Assembly: GCA_026874595.1 (NCBI GenBank)
Contig: CM049311.1
Coordinates: forward strand, 66,466,453 to 66,530,452
DNA: 64,000 bases
Direction of reading: 5' to 3'
DNA from: Sipunculus nudus
Lineage: Eukaryota > Annelida > Sipuncula > Golfingiida > Sipunculidae
Positions within the stretch are counted from its first letter, which is position 1. Every line of letters starts with the position of its first letter. Below, in pieces: positions 24,501 through 37,273 of the stretch. The translations under genes and the position numbers were made by a program. Under the pieces are notes generated by a model. That model searched no databases, was not told the DNA's origin, and saw nothing but the letters and a program-made list of their open reading frames with translations.

Positions 24501-25754
24501 GGGCTGAATGTAGAGAACCGCACGGCAAATCTCGATGGAGATGCTCATTTATGACGTCAGCTTTGACGCCGGGCTTCCGTTAGAACTCTGCATAATGTTA
24601 AAACCCTCTGCGTTTTTTTTATGTTTTCTGACAACAAACAATCATAGGACCGATAACTCTATCAGTGGTAGGTAACGCGGGTTTAAAACGTGGAGTTTGG
24701 TGCACAACGCGATACTCCTGACTCCCGGAGAACCTTGTTTTACAATGGAATGCTTAGGTGAAGGTGATATAGAACGACCGCAGTGTATAACCACAACTTA
24801 TGCAGGATACTTGTCCCCAGGAGACGTATGTTGTTATCTTTACATCATGATCATACCGTTATCTCAGTCTACAGAGCACTACGCCAAATTACACATTAGA
24901 AGTAAAAATATGCATTCTCAGTATTGTAGCCTCCACTATCTGGGCGGTCCTTAATGTGGGGAACTCCGCAACCCGTGTTTTAATTCATTAATTGACCATT
25001 TTCCCAGGTTCATCGGTGCACATATTCCCAAACAATTGTTTGTATTCACTTATTTAGACCATATTCCAATGTTCAAACGGCAATATGTGACTTCACATTT
25101 GTGAATATTCATGGCACCATACCAAAATTTAATTGATTCTTCTTTGGTCCGTCTTCGAGATGCCCTGGAAATATTTTGGGATTATATGTATGATTGCTTG
25201 AGTAATTTTGTAAACAAGCACGCACGAACGGGAATGAACGCATACCCCTCCTAATAAAAGCAATTAAACAAAGATGACATCATAAACAAACTTATGTGTT
25301 ATTTAATTGTGCAGCTTTGAAAACTAGTTTGCTTCACAGGTGACGAGACGTATTGTTTCTCTGGTGTTGAAGCACCGTCTACATGATTTTACTATTGATT
25401 GAATCCAGCTAATGTAAAACTCCTGCGACATGTAAATAATCAATTTTGTTCATTCGCCCTTTTCATGGTCCCCGTATTCTAATTGCAGCCATTGTGGTAT
25501 TGGAATAAAAGACAAGGGGAGATAAATTATAAATATAGTTTCCTTAATGTTTATTGTACCTTCATTGTCTCGTCAAATGTAGGCGGTTAGAATAAGTGGT
25601 AAAGTTAGCGTTGCATTTATTTGTAATTGATTTCTTTTGTCGTTCACGGATGTGCCTTAAAACCCCCACTTTGAAATGGATGGAAATGAATGTACACACG
25701 CAGCATTCCTTCACACATTATATATATATATGTATTATATATATAAGTCTATTT
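24501..25754. other. Intergenic DNA
   Basis: An 85-codon open frame at 24,697-24,954 has no recognisable family. A short TA tract lies at 25,720-25,745. No gene supported. Confidence 0.35.
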
Positions 25755-28660
25755 GGAGTTAAGGCGACACTGGGAATTAAGGCGACATTTAGTCTAATAT
25801 GTAAATATAGTAAATTTGTAACTTATTCTCACATGAAACATTGGAAAGTTGTACAGACAAACGTATGAAAATAATTTCCTTTCGCTTGAAAAATAAATTA
25901 AAAAGTTAGCTAAAAATAGAAGAAATGTCGCCTTAATTCTGCCGCCCTAAGTTCATAGACATTATAATCGCTGTCGCTATAAGTGGTCTAAACCTATTCA
26001 GGAGTTAGGGCGACATTGTCATATAATATTACGTAATTATGCATATGTCGCCCTAATTTTAAATATAAAAACCATTTTTGGTTTGTTGTTTTTTTTCATA
26101 ACAACTGTTCTTATATTACCTTCGGCTACGTATTTTCAAATCTCCATGTGTATTAGTCGCATTATATTCTAAATTTTAACCTGAGTCAACTCTTTGCTAA
26201 TTCAGGAAGCCAATATAGTTTGAGATCGTATTTAGGAATTAAACCATTTGATCGACGGATGTTATAAATGATATAGTGCAGAATATTTTATATTAGAATC
26301 AAAATTAAAAGTGAAAAAAAAGACCATGAATCTCAAACTTATTCTAATGTACAGAAAATATGAGACAAGGCCGAGTTAGCATATAAAATCATCAAAACAT
26401 AATATTTCAAATTTTTAATCATATAAATATTCAATAAATTCCATCGCTCCCTTATTGTTGTCGCCTTAATTCTTTGGGATTTAGACCCTGCATGTATTAA
26501 TCCTTATATAAATATATATCTATCGAACTAACCTAAACAAATTTGAAATAGTAACAGCGGTAAGATGACAATCAATGTGTGAATATATAGGGAGAACCGT
26601 TATTTGAGACATTTTCATGGATATATATAAAAAAGCATGCGTGATGATGTCGTCGCCTTAATTCCTATACCAAGGGTCCAGAAAGTTACGCATATCTCAG
26701 TATATTCCGATGGATACAAGTCTTGTCGCCTTGATTAATAACGGATAAAAATCAAGATTGCATCAATAAATTTCTATTCTATTCAGCAATAAGTTATCAC
26801 AACATATACTTATGTAATATTATAAGCAGGAGTCTCAGCAATGTGACTATAGAAAGCTAGACATACTCATCCGAGTATTCTAGTATATGTACTTTATATC
26901 TCCTTCGATGGGCATGTGAACTTATCGCCTATATGTAATAATTGTTTTATTTTTATAATCATAAGCTTCTCCCTGTTGCTGCGATGTTGATGTCGCCTTA
27001 ATTCCTGTATGCATTCATCTCTGAAATGTCGCCTTAATTTCAATATATTCATATTGTTGTCAATATATTCCTATAATTCCTGTCTCTCTCGAAAAAAGAA
27101 GCACCTTAATTACAAACAAAAGGAATTATTATTTAATAACAACTGTCCTATTATTATCTTCAGAAGTGTATTTTCAAAACGTCATGCATATATGTGGCAT
27201 TTTATTGTACATTAAAGCCTAAGTCATCATTTATTTTGCTAATTCAGAAAGACGATATAGATCAAGGTCCTATTTAGGAATTTAACTATATGATATGGGG
27301 GTGTTATAAATGATATTGCACGGAATATTCTATACTAACTGTGGTATTAAAATAAAAAGTATAAAAACCATGATCCTGAAACCTCTTTTTGGTGTAGAAC
27401 ATTTAAGACAAGGGCAGCTGAGCATATAAAATCATCAAAATATAATATTTTATTTTATAATAGACATAGCTGTAACTCCAGTATTTATGTCGCTAAGTTC
27501 CTCTGGACATTCATCTCTGAAAGTTTCAATTGATTCCAATGCGGCCTTATCGATGTTGTTCAAATTCTTTAGGATGAAGATTCTCTATGTATTAATCCCT
27601 ATATAGATATATAGCGAGAAAACCTGAATAAATTTCAAATATTGACAGCGGTAAGATGACATACCATGTATGAATATATATACGGAAAACCGTTATTCAA
27701 TCCTTCTTCATGCCATGAAGAAGGATTGAATAACGGTTCTCCGTATATATATTCATACATTGGATATATAACAATCGTAACGGAGATGATGTCGCCTTAA
27801 TTTCTGTACCAACAGTCCAGAGAGGTACACATAATTTAGGATATTCCTATGGATACAAGTCTTCTCGCCTTGATTCATATCGGATATATATCGAGATTAC
27901 ATGAATAAATTTAAGTTTTATGCAGCAACAAGTTATCACAACATATGTTCATGCAATGGCATAAGCATGAGCCTCAGCAATGTAACTATTGAAAGCCAGG
28001 CAAAATGATCGGAGTACAAATGTATGCTTTATATTTTCTTCGATGGGCATGTGGACCTTACGTCTACATATCATAATTGTTTTTTTAAATAATCATACTC
28101 TTCTCCCTGTACTTGCAATGTTGATGTCACCTTAATTCCCACATGTATTCATCTCTGAAATGTCGACTTAATTACAGTACATATATAATGGTGTCGCCTT
28201 AATTCCTGTATCTTTAATTTATCTCTTTTCTATCTTGCAATTAGAAGCACCCCTGCCAAATCAAAATACGATGTAGTAGCTTTAGATCATATTTAGGAAT
28301 TTAACCATATAGCAGGCGGGTGTTATAAATGAAACAGCGCAGAATATGCTATACTGAATGTGGTATTAAAATTAAAAGTAAAGAAAACCAGGAATCTAAA
28401 ACATCTTCTTTAGTACAGAAGATATTAGACAGCGGTGATTTAGCACATAAAATCATCAAAATATAGTATTTTATTTTATAATCATAGACATAGCTGAAAG
28501 TCCCATATTCATGTCGCTCAGTTCCACTGGACATTCATCTCTGAAATATCCAGTTCTTTCCAATGCAGTCTTATCGGTGTTGCCCAAATTCTGTGGGAGC
28601 AAAATCCTGTATGTATTATAACCCCTTATAAAAATCCTGTATGTATATAACTAGGCCTAC
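25755..28660. repeat. Diverged satellite of about 1.03 kb with recurring GTCGCCTTAATTCC
   Basis: The block with TATTTAGGAATT...GTTATAAATGA...GCAGAATAT occurs at about 26,228, 27,270 and 28,288, and the block TCTCCCTG...ATGTTGATGTC[GA]CCTTAATTCC at about 26,970 and 28,102. This gives at least two and a half tandem copies, 70-85 percent alike by eye. Inside each unit the word GTCGCCTTAATTCC (or its reverse) recurs several times, often with CATTCATCTCTGAAATGTCG beside it. The array seems to resume at 31,700-31,750 after a 3 kb insertion. No coding capacity. Confidence 0.7.
27666..27760. repeat. Near-perfect 47-bp inverted repeat (hairpin)
   Basis: Arms 27,666-27,712 and 27,714-27,760 around a single central base, with one mismatch. 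The left arm corresponds to the matching part of the neighbouring satellite copy near 26,573-26,620; the right arm is an extra inverted copy. Confidence 0.9.
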
Positions 28661-29109
28661 AAGCCTTAGGCGAACCTGTGAATTGGAAAATACACCAGGT
28701 ATAATGCTTAAATGCTGGACCATTACTTTTCATGTATATGAACAATGCAAGTACTTAACATTTTGAATATGAAACAATTACACAAACATCACTGCTGAAA
28801 TTCTGCCATGGGTGCACACAACACATAAATGATAGTAGATGCTACCACCAGTCTTGTATACAACGAAGCTTTCAGAGATATATACATATGCCCAATTTCA
28901 GACTGAAATATCAAACCCCTCCTGAGAAAAACGCAGGGACACACACTGTGCAAAAGTCATTGTAGATGGCGACACCTGTCTTGTGAGCGAGAAAGCCATC
29001 AACGACACATAGACAGGTCGAAATATTAGACATCGAGTCTGATGCATTGGGCTGACCAGGCTTAGGTGAGAAAGGCAGTTGCCCCGAGTGAACTGTGACA
29101 AATTGCTTG

Positions 29110-29460
29110 CTCAGGCTACTGCACTGAGTGAACTCATGACCTGCACCTGGCTAGACTGAGTAAACATTTGACCTGTACCTGGTTGCACTGAGTGAACTCT
29201 TGACCTGTTGCATAATCTGACTCAGTTGGGAGTCTGCCAAAGCTATAAATATATCCAGGCTGAACTTTGGTGCCAAATCTGATGCAGTGGGCAGTCTGCC
29301 AATGCTATAAATAGAATGCAGCTACTGCACTGAGTGAACTCCTGACCTATACCTCGCTGCACTGAGTGAACTCTTGACCTGCTGCCTAATCTGATACAGT
29401 TGGCAGTCTGCAAAAGCTATAAATAGATCTAGACTGACCTTTGGCCTGTTGCCAAATCTG
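29110..29460 (+). repeat. Degenerate tandem repeat, CACTGAGTGAACTCTTGACC unit
   Basis: Core CACTGAGTGAACTCTTGACC occurs about five times, alternating with GGCAGTCTGCCAAAGCTATA-type blocks (29,229, 29,291, 29,400), giving a compound period of about 100-190 bp. The GCTATAAATA words are part of the repeat, not promoters. Confidence 0.7.
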
Positions 29461-29517
29461 AAATAGTAGCCACACCTTTGCATAAGCTCTCAGATTGGCT
29501 CCACATGCAACCCTGAG

Positions 29518-29640
29518 GGGCTTGACACACATGGGGTGATCACATGATATTCATGAGGTGATCATATGCTATCTATGAGGTGATCACATGGTGCCCATGA
29601 GGTTTTCACATGTTTACCATGAGGTGATCACATGCCTTGT
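29518..29640 (+). repeat. Short tandem repeat with TGATCACATG palindromes
   Basis: CATGAGGTGATCACATG-type units of about 27 bp, four or five copies. Confidence 0.75.
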
Positions 29641-29956
29641 GCTTGGCTGCCCTGATTGAACTCTTGACCTATAACTGGCTGCACTGAATGAACTCTTGAT
29701 CTGTTGCCAAATCTCAAACAATTGGCAGTTTCTCAACCTATTTAAAGAAACAGACACAATTTTGGCAAGAAGAAGACTTCTAAAGGTTTTCCAGCTTTTT
29801 CCCTATGACATCTAAGTAAATGCAGATAGCAAAAAAAAATAAGCTGAATCCCACAACATTTGATATTTGACAGATTATTGCATAAAATCTGGGGATGGTA
29901 GCTCCTGCTATTCCTGAGAAATTATGTCTTAATGTACAGATGACCAATGACCCCTG

Positions 29957-31440
29957 TACAAAAAAAGGTCAATGCAGGTGGCACCACCAATACCCTAGTT
30001 TCATATTTGACTAATGTGACCAACACTGGCATACAATTTGGTGATGATAGCTCTGGCCGTTTCTGAGATTGTCATTTTAGTGTGCTTTTTTGGACAGATG
30101 ACTAAGTTCAACTTCCTGTTACTCGGCCAAAATTCACCGAACTTGAACCATTCGAACAAACTTGTGAGAGATGATATTTAAAAAAAAAATTATTTCTGTG
30201 AAATATTGAACAATTTGGCTTGACCGTTTCGTCGGAGAATATTTTTAAAGGTTGTTTATTTTTTTCTCATTAAAATCTAAGAAAATGCAGTTTTTCAGAT
30301 GGCTAATTTTTTGCATCAAATTTCATGATGCTAGCTCCAGTGTTTTCGAACAGTATGAATTAACGTACAAACGATGGACTACGGACGCCGACACAACATG
30401 GAATTAGCTCACAGGTTCACTAAAATTATTATTGAATGCAAAATTATAATACAGATACATCTCACTGATGGCAAAATCTTGAATTAAGTTGAGTATGGAT
30501 ACTAATTTTTTATAATCTATGTATAGCCGTCTTTATATACCCACAGATATACCTGTGTTTGTCAACATTGCCTTGCATGAAGAATATCTAAAATCATAAA
30601 TCTATATTTATTAAAAGCTTTTAAAAAACATTCTTGTCAATATTAACCATAGATAATCTGAAATCTGAAGGGTCTAGAGGCATGATGTAAGAGATGCTGA
30701 TAAACTGGTGCCAGGCTAGATGAATCTGCTTTACACAGCAAACATATATGGTAAAATGACTTAATGCAATCTTTATAATTCAGCCAAAATTCATTCTTTG
30801 GAACCATAAAAGATAATTATTATAAGAATTATTCAGGGGATTATTCTTGTAAAATATTAAACAAATTGGCTTCAGTGGCGTCAGTCAAAAAAACGTTTTG
30901 CAGTTTTATAACTCATATGGGAAAATGCAGTAAAATGGCTAAGTTAAGCTTCCCATAACACAGCCAAAAATCACTGAACCAAAACCATTTGAACACACTT
31001 GATTTATCAACATCGAAGGATAATTAATGTGTGAGATTTAAGAATTTGGCCCAGTGGTTTTTGAGAAGAAGATCTTTGTAATCACTGGGCTGAAATGGGC
31101 TGTTATGGCATATGACTCAATTCAGCTTCCCATAACTCAGCGAAAAGTCACTGAACGGAGACCATTTGAACACACTTCAGAAAACACTACCCTAGGATCA
31201 TTTCTGTGTGATATTAAACAATTTGGCCATATGGTTTCAGAGAAGAAGTTTTTTGTAGCCGTCAGTATGATACGGGCACTGATGGCCCTGTACAAAAAAG
31301 GCCGATCTAGGTGGTGCCACCAATACCTCAATTTCATATATGACTCATGTGCCTGACATTGGCATACAATTTGGTGATGATAGCTTCAGCCGTTTTTGAG
31401 ATTGTAATTTTAGTATGCTTTTTTGGACAGTAAACTAAGT
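29957..31440. repeat. Internal duplication modules of the 3 kb element
   Basis: About 150 bp at 29,957-30,110 recurs at 31,287-31,433 (GGTGGCACCACCAATACC then GGCATACAATTTGGTGATGA). A second module with CATTTGAACACACTT recurs near 30,152, 30,986 and 31,164. Non-coding. Confidence 0.65.
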
Positions 31441-31830
31441 TAAAAAAAAGAAGATTTTTAAAAGCTTTTTAAACGTTTTCCCTATAAAATCTAAGAAAAT
31501 GCAGTTAGCCAAAAAATAAGCAAAATCCGATAGAGTTTTTTAGATGACTAATTTTTTGCATAAAATTGTGTGATGCTAACTCTTCCCGTTTTCAAGATAG
31601 TATGGGTTAACGTACAGACAACGGACGACGAACATCGGACGATAGACGACGGACGCCGGACGACGCCACACCATCGCATAAGCTCACAGGTTCGCTAAAA
31701 TATATACGGAGATAACCTGAATAACCTGAACAATTCCTGTATCTTTATGTCTCGCTCAACAGGTGACAAACCGATAACGCGAGGATTATTGTTCGCAGTT
31801 CCCTTATATTTAGATTACAATATTTATAAT

Positions 31831-32284
31831 CATGAGAGAGAGAGAAGATGGAAGAGAGAAAGAGAAAGAAAGAGAGAAAAAGAAAGAAAGAGAGAGAGAA
31901 AGAGATATAGTCCGTGTATGAATGAGCGAATGAATGAATGAATGAATGAATGAATGAATGAATGAATGAATGAATGAATGGAAAATTCTCTCAGAGAGAG
32001 AGTGAGAGAGAGAGAGAGGTATGATGATGTGTATATGAGAAATAGAATGAATGAGAAAAAGATTGAGCGAAAGATAGAGAGAGAGAGAAAAAAGAGACAG
32101 AGAGAGGATGAGAGTGCTATAGATTATGTATGAGAGAGAGGAAAAATAATTAATTCATTGAGAGAAAGAGAGATTCTAAGAGAGAGACACAGAGAGGCAG
32201 TGAGAGACAGAGAACATTAGAATACATTAAAGAGAGAGAGCGTGAGAGAGAGAATGAGAATGATAATGATTGAAAGAGGACTAT

Positions 32285-32341
<57 letters not shown>

Positions 32342-32384
32342 CATACGGATGCTGTGTTAATGGGAATGAATGTATGAATGAATG

Positions 32385-32423
<39 letters not shown>

Positions 32424-32758
32424 GAGAGGATGCAAGATAGTATTATGAGAGAGAGAATGAATGAATGGATGATTGATCGAGACAGAGGGACACACCTAGA
32501 GTGAGAGAGTAACAGAGTGAGAGAGTGAGACTGATAATTATTGGGAGAAAGAGAGACTGAGACAGAGAGTTTGATAGTGAGAGAGAGAACGAGTATGATT
32601 GAGAGAAAGAGAAAGACGCTGAGAAGAGAGAGATTACGATTCCGACAGAGAGAGAGAGAAAGAGAGATAAACAAGAAAGATATAGAGGTGGGGTGCTAGT
32701 TCGTGTATGAGAAAAAGAATGAAGGAATGATTGATTGATTGAGGGACAGAGAGAATCT

Positions 32759-32808
<50 letters not shown>

Positions 32809-32890
32809 ATAAGAATGACTGGGATTAAAGAGAGACGGAGGGTGAAATATAGATGGTGTGTGGATGAGAAAGAAAGAAAGAAAGAAAGTA
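31831..32890 (+). repeat. Purine-rich (GA)n block
   Basis: About 1.06 kb almost free of pyrimidines apart from short T/C interruptions, with pure AG runs at about 32,287-32,339 and 32,759-32,806, an (AATG)n tract at 31,921-31,980 and one short reversed TC patch at 32,387-32,419. Interruptions such as GTGTGTGGATGAGAAAG are the reverse complement of those in the 35.2-38.3 kb block. Confidence 0.9.
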
Positions 32891-33635
32891 TGAATGGAAG
32901 AATTTCCTTTCTCTTTTTCTTCCCTTACATTACCCTTATCTAATTTTCGTTTTCCTTTGCCCTCTTTATGTCTTTATCACTTCAGTCTCAGTATTTCTAC
33001 CTTTTCCATGTATCTCCTTTTCCGTTCGTAATTCCTTCATAACTTCCTTCCTTCGTGCTTCCTTTCACGTTCCACCACGCATTCCTTTCTTCACTCCTTT
33101 CTTCATTCACTCCCAAATCCACACCCACCTTCCTTCCTTCCAACTTATATCCTTCCTGCTTTACCTGCCCCGTCTCTTTTTTTCACAAAACTGTTCACTC
33201 CTTTACTCGTTCCTTCACTTCCTCCTTCACATTCTCTCTATATAACTTTCGATATCCTTTCCAGCATTCTTTTGTCTCATCAATCTCTGGTTCTTCCCTT
33301 GACCTCTTCCTTCCTTCCTTCACTCAATCTTCTCTTTATCTCTTCCTCTTCCCTTCTTTCGTTCACTCTTTCCGTAACTCAATCCGTACATCATTCGTTA
33401 TTCCTTCAGTCTTTTTACATTCATTCCTTCCGGAATTTTCTCTCTAATTATCGAAGTTATCTACCCATTTTGTCTTTTATCTCGTCCCACTTTTTCTTTC
33501 TTCTCGTCTTCTTAATTCCCTTTACCTACCTCTTCTTTCCTCCCTTTCGTCTGTCCTTCTCTTCATCCCTCACCCCTTCCTTCACATTCATTCTATGTAA
33601 TTTTATTTGATCCTTGCCCTCTGGGTATTTTCATT

Positions 33636-33670
<35 letters not shown>

Positions 33671-33946
33671 GCTCTCCTATTAATTTTTTTTTCATTCCTC
33701 CTTTCTTCCTTCACTCCTTTCACTTACTCCTTCCTGCACTCACTCATTACTATTCATTTAATCTCCAAACCTTCCGTCACACCTTCACACCTCCCTTTAC
33801 TCCCTCACACCTTCCTTTACTCCTCCCTTCACTTCTCTCATTCCTTCTTTTCTCCCCCCCCCCCCCACACCGCGCGTTTCTGTCTCTTTCTTTCATTATT
33901 TCACCCCTTTCCATCTTTCGTGACCAGTTTTTGTCTTTCGATCATT

Positions 33947-34012
<66 letters not shown>

Positions 34013-34235
34013 CTTCATATTTTGCCTGTCTATATTTTTCGAGTTACCATTTGTCTTTCATCTTTTCCTTTATCTTTTCTTTTTCTTGGTCCCCTCATCA
34101 GCACCCCTTCCCCCTCATGCATATGTACCTTTCTTTAATTATTTGTCTCTTCCTATCTTCATTTTCTGTTTCTTTCTTCCACTCCTTATTTTGCCAACTT
34201 CTGTCTTTCATTCTCTCTATCTTACTAACAAACCG
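32891..34235 (+). repeat. Pyrimidine-rich block with CTTCCTTC motifs
   Basis: TC-rich on the plus strand, mostly CTTCCTTCACTCC-type degenerate repeats, with pure (TC)n at about 33,638-33,668 and 33,948-34,008. The long open frames here (up to 236 codons of Ser/Leu/Phe) are composition artefacts. Confidence 0.85.
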
Positions 34236-34659
34236 TGGATGGACAGTAGACCAATTGACAACCATCGCCCTGACTTGCTCATGTCTTTGTAACTTCTCAA
34301 TTTTAATATTTCAGTAACTTTGTTTGACAAAGCATGTTTTGAGTCATGCTGGATAACAAATGAATATACATGTACAATTTATACGCCTGTTGTCTCAATC
34401 AATTGGTAATTATTTATAATTGGTAAATTAAAAAAAAAACAAATGTGTTTGCCATTTATTAAAGCGAACTCCATTTTTCGTTAAAAGAAAAGGAAGGGCC
34501 AGGCCTGTGCATGTGCACAGCGGAGCACTCCAACCATTGGATGGCGGCTCCCGAACCCCCCCCCCCCCCCCGGTGGGCAGTATTAGCAAGAAAATTAAAT
34601 TTGACTGGTGACCATCATTAATTTACCCTAAAGCAATGTAAATAAAAGCATAAATTTGT
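34236..34659. other. Non-repetitive interval with a C-run
   Basis: Ordinary AT-rich DNA between pyrimidine blocks. A C run of about 16 at 34,555-34,570 follows a CTGTGCATGTGCACAGCGG palindrome-like stretch near 34,505. Confidence 0.4.
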
Positions 34660-34860
34660 AACATGATTTATCTTATGCCGTCCATTTCTTTTGTGATCCT
34701 CAGTGTGTCATCTGCATAATGTAACATTTTAAGAACACCATGTTTGTATGAAATTCCATTTATTTTAATATGGGCTTTAGCATGTATAAATTCAATAGCA
34801 TGTATAAAAATATAGGGAAATAGGAGACAGCCTTGTTTAACTTAGAAAATAGAGAGATTT
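34660..34860 (-). mobile_element. LINE reverse transcriptase fragment with YADDT
   Basis: Minus-strand reading gives KQGCLLFPYIF, then AHIKINGISYKHGVLKMLHY and YADDTLRITKEMDGI: the 'G..QG.PlSP.lF' and catalytic 'Y/FADD' motifs at roughly the right spacing. The YADDT codons are near 34,703-34,717. It is a short isolated fragment with no open frame around it. Confidence 0.7.
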
Positions 34861-35003
34861 AAGACAATTTATATTACTTGATGCTTTAGTCATTCTGACA
34901 CACACACCAACATACGCATGATACCCAACATACTCAACAAGTAAACCAACGCATATATATTTTTATGAATTCCTACATTTCCGCCGGTTTTTTTAGGGCG
35001 GCG

Positions 35004-35030
35004 TGGGGGGGGGGGGGGGGGGGGGGGTTC
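35004..35030 (+). repeat. Poly-G tract
   Basis: About 23 consecutive G after GGGCGGCGT, followed by a GC-rich segment up to about 35,110 (AGGGGCCCCAGGGG, GGGTACCCGGG). Flanks are AT-rich. Confidence 0.9.
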
Positions 35031-35169
35031 AGCCGGTACATCGTAGAGGGGCCCCAGGGGTCAAAAGGGTACCCGGGACGGTCAGGAATTTCAATTGGGC
35101 AGGGGGATGTAGTGAGCGAGTTAGAGATTCTCATTCACAGAAACTTGTGTCATGAGCCTGTTTATTAAT

Positions 35170-35725
35170 CCCAAACAAACTTTCATTTATTCTCTTTCTC
35201 ATTTACAAATCCAACTCGTCTCTCTCTCTCTCTCTCTGAATAATTATGATTATTCTCTATCCCGCTTTCTCCATCAATTGATCTCTCTCCCCCTTTCTCA
35301 TAGTATTTCTCTCAAATACTCCTCTCTCTCTTTTTAGGATACTCATTCATTAATTCATTAATTCATTCTTTCTTTCTTTCTTTCTTTCTCATCTACATAC
35401 CATCCATGACCCTCTATTTATCTCCCTCTTTTTGTCTATATCTCTTGCCCTCAATCACTATCATTCTCGTTCTCTCTCTATCTCTCTCACTCTCTCTCTC
35501 CCAATCATTATCATTCTCTCTCTCTCTCTATCTCTTTTTCTTACTTATTCTCATTCTCTTTCTTTCTCTCAGATTCTTTCTTTCCCCTAACAAATCATTC
35601 ATCTCAATCAATCAACAATTCAGTCATTCTCTTCTCATGTACACATCCAAAATATCCCCCTCTCTCTGTCTCTCTCTCAATAATTATATTTCAAATTCTC
35701 CCCAGTCTTTCTTTCTCTCAATCAT

Positions 35726-35787
<62 letters not shown>

Positions 35788-35873
35788 GGTCTCTCTATCT
35801 CTAAAAAGATCTCTTTCTCTCAATCAATCATTATTTAATTTTTTTCTCATGCACACACTATCAAACATCTCTT

Positions 35874-35932
<59 letters not shown>

Positions 35933-37232
35933 CTTTCTCTTTTTCTCAATCAAACTCATTCTCTCTCATAGTCGCTCTTTCTCTCAAACATTATTCCCAT
36001 TCTCTCCCCCTCTCTCTGCGAGTCTGTTTTTATCTCAATAATCTCAATAATTCATTTATTTTCTTTCTCATGCCCACACTATCCAACACCCCCCCTCTCT
36101 CTCTCTCTCAATAATTATAATTATCATTCTCTCTCCCCCAGTCTCTCTATCTATCAATCATTCACATTTTCTGCTTCTCTCTCGGTCTCTCAGTCTCTCT
36201 AAATAATCCGCGAATTCTTTTTCTCGTGCGCACAGTTTCCAACACCCCCTCTCTCCCGGTCTCTCCCAATCAATAACAATGTCATTCTCTCTCCCTGTAT
36301 CACCCTCTCTCTCTCTCTTAAATAATCTTCCTCTCAACCAATCATGTTTTTCTTTCCCATGCACCCACTTCACATCCCCTTTATCTCTCTCCCTCCTTCT
36401 CACAATCTTTCTCCCCCCCCCCCTCTCTCTTTTCAAGAGACTCATTTATTCATTCCATCTCTCAGTCTTTCAATCATTATCATCCTCCTTCTCTCCCGAA
36501 GTCTTTTTCTCCTAATCATTATCATTCTCATGATCTCTATCTATCTCTCTCTTTCTCTCTCACTCTCTCTCTCTCTCTGATTCTCTCTTTCTCTCAATCA
36601 ATCATCAATTCATTCATTCTCTTTCTCATGCACACATGAACCAATATCCCCCTTTCTTTTTCTCATGCACGCCCTATCCAACATCCCATCTCTCTCTGTA
36701 TCTCTTCTCTCAATCATTTACATTTTCATCCCCCACGGCCCCCCCCCCCCTCTCTCTCTCTCTCTTTCTCTCTTAAAGTCTCTCTTAATCAATCATTATT
36801 TTATTTTCCTTCTCATGCACACACTCAGATCCTCTCTCTCAGTCTTTCTCTTTTTCTCAATCAGTATCATACTCATTCTCTCTCATAGTCTCTCTTTTTT
36901 CTCAATCCTAATCATTCTCTCGCTCTCAGTGTCTTTGTCTCTCAAACAATATCATTCTCATTCCCTTCTCTCTCTCTCTCTCTGAGTCTGTTTTTTTTTC
37001 TCAAAAATGCATTCATTTTCTTTCCCTCTCTTAGCCTTTTCCTCTCAATCATTCATGATTTTCTTTCTCATGCACACATTTTCCCCTCCACATCCCCCCT
37101 CCTCTCTCTCTCTCTCTCTCTCAAATACTCCTAAGTGACTCATTTTATTCATTCTCTCTCTCTTTAACTCTCAGTCTCTCAATCATTATCATTATATCCC
37201 TCTCTCAAAGTATCTCTTTCTCTTAATCATCA

Positions 37233-37273
<41 letters not shown>

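Larger units (their letters stand above)
28669..31696. mobile_element. 3 kb element with GCGAACCTGTGA inverted ends, inserted in the satellite
   Basis: Left end GGCGAACCTGTGA at 28,669; right end TCACAGGTTCGC at 31,684-31,695. An extra right-end copy (GCTCACAGGTTCAC) lies at 30,407-30,420, preceded as at 31,618-31,675 by GACG/GGACG-rich sequence. The inside holds only degenerate repeats and no transposase. The flanks match consecutive parts of the 1.03 kb satellite unit, so this looks like an insertion into it. Confidence 0.5.

Noticed and set aside
29247-29425. Three GCTATAAATA words resembling TATA boxes
   Set aside because: They recur because the surrounding unit is repeated, and no gene follows.
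33607-34317. 236-codon Ser/Leu/Phe-rich open frame
   Set aside because: Pyrimidine-rich low-complexity DNA gives few stops; overlapping frames look the same.
35406-35804. 132-codon open frame
   Set aside because: Same cause: (TC)n encodes Ser-Leu repeats.
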